From the NCBI GenBank assembly GCA_035939615.1, contig DASZFP010000069.1, positions 1 through 23,931 of the forward strand: DNA of 23,931 nt, written 5' to 3'. This DNA comes from VBCK01 sp035939615 (GTDB taxonomy: Bacteria > Pseudomonadota > Gammaproteobacteria > Burkholderiales > Burkholderiaceae_F). The notes under the pieces are model-generated. The model was given only the letters and a program-made list of their open reading frames with translations, was not told where the DNA came from and searched no databases. This document shows, in pieces, positions 22,855 to 23,931 of this stretch; within the stretch, counting starts at the first letter, position 1; every line of letters begins with the position of its first letter. The position numbers were made by a program, and so were the translations under genes.

Positions 22855-23931
22855 CTAGTTCTGCTGGCCGGGCGGCGTCGAGCTGTCCTCGAATGGCCAC
22901 ACGCGGTTTTCGAACTTCAGCGTCAACACGCCGTTGTCCTGGCATGTGGTCCACAGCATCCCCGTGCGCCCGTGTTCCTCGGAGATCCGCAGGTGCACCT
23001 GCGCCGAGCACCAATCCGGACCGCCTGCAACCCAACCCCCCGCGCGAAGGTGATTGGACCCGGGGCTGGCGGTGGTTGTCCCAGCAGGGTTGTAATAGGC
23101 GATCTCCTTCGGACGACGCGCATTGCGGATGTCGAACACGCGAATGCCCGAATTGAAGTAGCCGCAGGCCAAGGTCGTGGCGTGGCGCTTGTTGTCGACG
23201 CTGCAATAGTGACTGCCGTACGTGAAGATCGACAGGCCCACCAGGTCCGGCAGCACCTTGGCGCAGTTGGCCGGGTCGTGTGTTTCCAGCCCCAGCCGCG
23301 ACACGATCCTCGGCCGGGTCTCGTCACAGATGTCGATGATCCGCGCCATCGGGTACGGGGGCATGCCAGCAGCGCACGCTGCCTGCCGCTGCGCCGCACT
23401 GCTGAAACCACCGGAGCCGGCCTCGTCGATGAAGATCACATAGGGTCTGCCGTCGATTCTGACCGGGATCGTGTGTTGCGCACCCGAGCCGTCCTTCCAG
23501 AGGAGCTGGCTCACCAGGCGCACCTGCGGATTCGGCACGCGCGCCTGAATCTGGCTCAAGTCGTAGATCAGCAGGCCGTTCGTGGCGGGCTGGTTCGGGT
23601 CGGTCAGCCCGGCTGCTCCTCCCGATGTTCCCAGGGATACAAAGTAGCCGCGCTTGCCGTCGTTGCTGATCGACATCCCGTGCACATTCGCGACCCCGGG
23701 GACCCACGCCGTGATCAGGCTCGGGTGCGTCGGATCGGTGGTATCGACCGCGTAATACTGGGCGTTGCGCAGGTCGCCGCCGTAATACGTGAGGCCGTCC
23801 GGCGCCCATGAGCCTTCGTGCCCAATCACGGGGTGCGCAAGACCCGTGCTGCCATCGGCCTTGCCCACTGCCACCGTCGCCAGCAGCTGCGGCGCGCGGC
23901 AATCGCCCGAGATGTCGTAGATGTCGACCTC
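22855..23931 (-). CDS. Exported LVIVD-type beta-propeller protein, paralogue 4 (5' end outside window)
   Basis: The last 358 residues are visible. The reading frame is open to the window edge, where it begins EVDIYDISGDCRAPQLLATV, matching blade 2 of the other copies. The signal peptide and first blade must lie beyond 23931. All seven cysteines and six histidines expected in this part are present, and an extra cysteine appears in IDICDETRP. It shares the NHLRAGGWVAGG loop of paralogue 3. Its blade 3 (GGDLRNAQYYAVDTTDP, ITAWVPG) follows paralogue 2 and lacks the paralogue 3 insertion. It is the first gene of the cluster visible here; more genes may precede it. Confidence 0.9.
   Translation of the reverse strand, partial: EVDIYDISGDCRAPQLLATVAVGKADGSTGLAHPVIGHEGSWAPDGLTYYGGDLRNAQYYAVDTTDPTHPSLITAWVPGVANVHGMSISNDGKRGYFVSLGTSGGAAGLTDPNQPATNGLLIYDLSQIQARVPNPQVRLVSQLLWKDGSGAQHTIPVRIDGRPYVIFIDEAGSGGFSSAAQRQAACAAGMPPYPMARIIDICDETRPRIVSRLGLETHDPANCAKVLPDLVGLSIFTYGSHYCSVDNKRHATTLACGYFNSGIRVFDIRNARRPKEIAYYNPAGTTTASPGSNHLRAGGWVAGGPDWCSAQVHLRISEEHGRTGMLWTTCQDNGVLTLKFENRVWPFEDSSTPPGQQN
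23042..23079. repeat. 38-base exact direct repeat, copy in paralogue 4
   Basis: This is the partner of 21377-21414. The two copies lie 1665 bases apart in the same orientation, so recombination between them would delete or duplicate about one propeller gene. Confidence 0.8.

Noticed and set aside
20818..23811. A 997-codon open frame on the plus strand across paralogues 3 and 4 and the cupredoxin gene
   Set aside because: It is exactly antisense to well-supported genes, repeats His/Arg/Val-rich nonsense with the paralogue spacing, and has no domain. Such frames arise from the strong GC third-position bias.
13319..23931. Calling the propellers methanethiol oxidase/SBP56
   Set aside because: The blade signature is LVIVD-type and I could not match SBP56-specific motifs; only the idea of channel histidines is shared.
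1..23931. CRISPR arrays, tRNA or rRNA genes, insertion sequences, phage genes
   Set aside because: No spaced short repeats, cloverleaf sequences, transposase or integrase motifs, or phage structural genes were found by reading both strands.

Overview
The window is GC-rich, densely coded bacterial chromosome with no tRNA, rRNA, insertion sequence, CRISPR array or phage gene that I could see. Gene content suggests a proteobacterium, probably a betaproteobacterium close to Burkholderiales. The pointers are YaeQ, a long DUF349 coiled-coil protein, a GcvR-like double-ACT protein, and a Gly/His/Trp-rich exported protein ending in a tyrosine/cysteine-rich tail. The placement rests on gene types only and was not tested by a search.

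Positions 1-11000 look like ordinary housekeeping and accessory chromosome. In order they hold: a lower-GC intergenic stretch; a GcvR-like ACT protein (-); a Gly-rich exported protein (+); a DUF349 protein (+); a small acidic protein (-); YaeQ (+), whose end overlaps a stand-alone response-regulator receiver (-); a LysR regulator (-) divergent from an NmrA-type NAD(P)-binding protein (+); an exported catalase-like haem protein (-); and a three-gene minus-strand group of methyltransferase, RibD/DHFR-type reductase and a DUF2380/DUF3280-like exported protein.

Positions 11480-23931 are the notable part: a co-directional minus-strand cluster of at least eight genes that continues past the right edge. 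In transcription order it holds: propeller paralogue 4 (truncated by the window end), paralogue 3, a membrane-anchored cupredoxin-like protein, a polytopic membrane protein with a predicted mature N-terminal histidine and several membrane histidines, a membrane-anchored CRTAC1/ASPIC-UnbV protein with seven calcium-type FG-GAP motifs, propeller paralogue 2, paralogue 1, and an MHS-type MFS transporter. It ends at a hairpin terminator. The four paralogues are exported proteins of about 530-550 residues made of LVIVD-like beta-propeller blades. The complete copies share ten cysteines and six histidines that never vary.

My reading is that the cluster encodes an uncharacterised periplasmic/inner-membrane redox or metal-dependent system. 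The paralogous propellers would be the catalytic or binding components. The cupredoxin-like and His-rich membrane proteins would handle metal or electrons, and the MFS protein would move the substrate or product. The gene layout, motifs and repeats are visible in the sequence; metal binding and catalysis are inference. A strong hairpin between paralogue 3 and the cupredoxin gene suggests that the propellers and the membrane genes are expressed at different levels.
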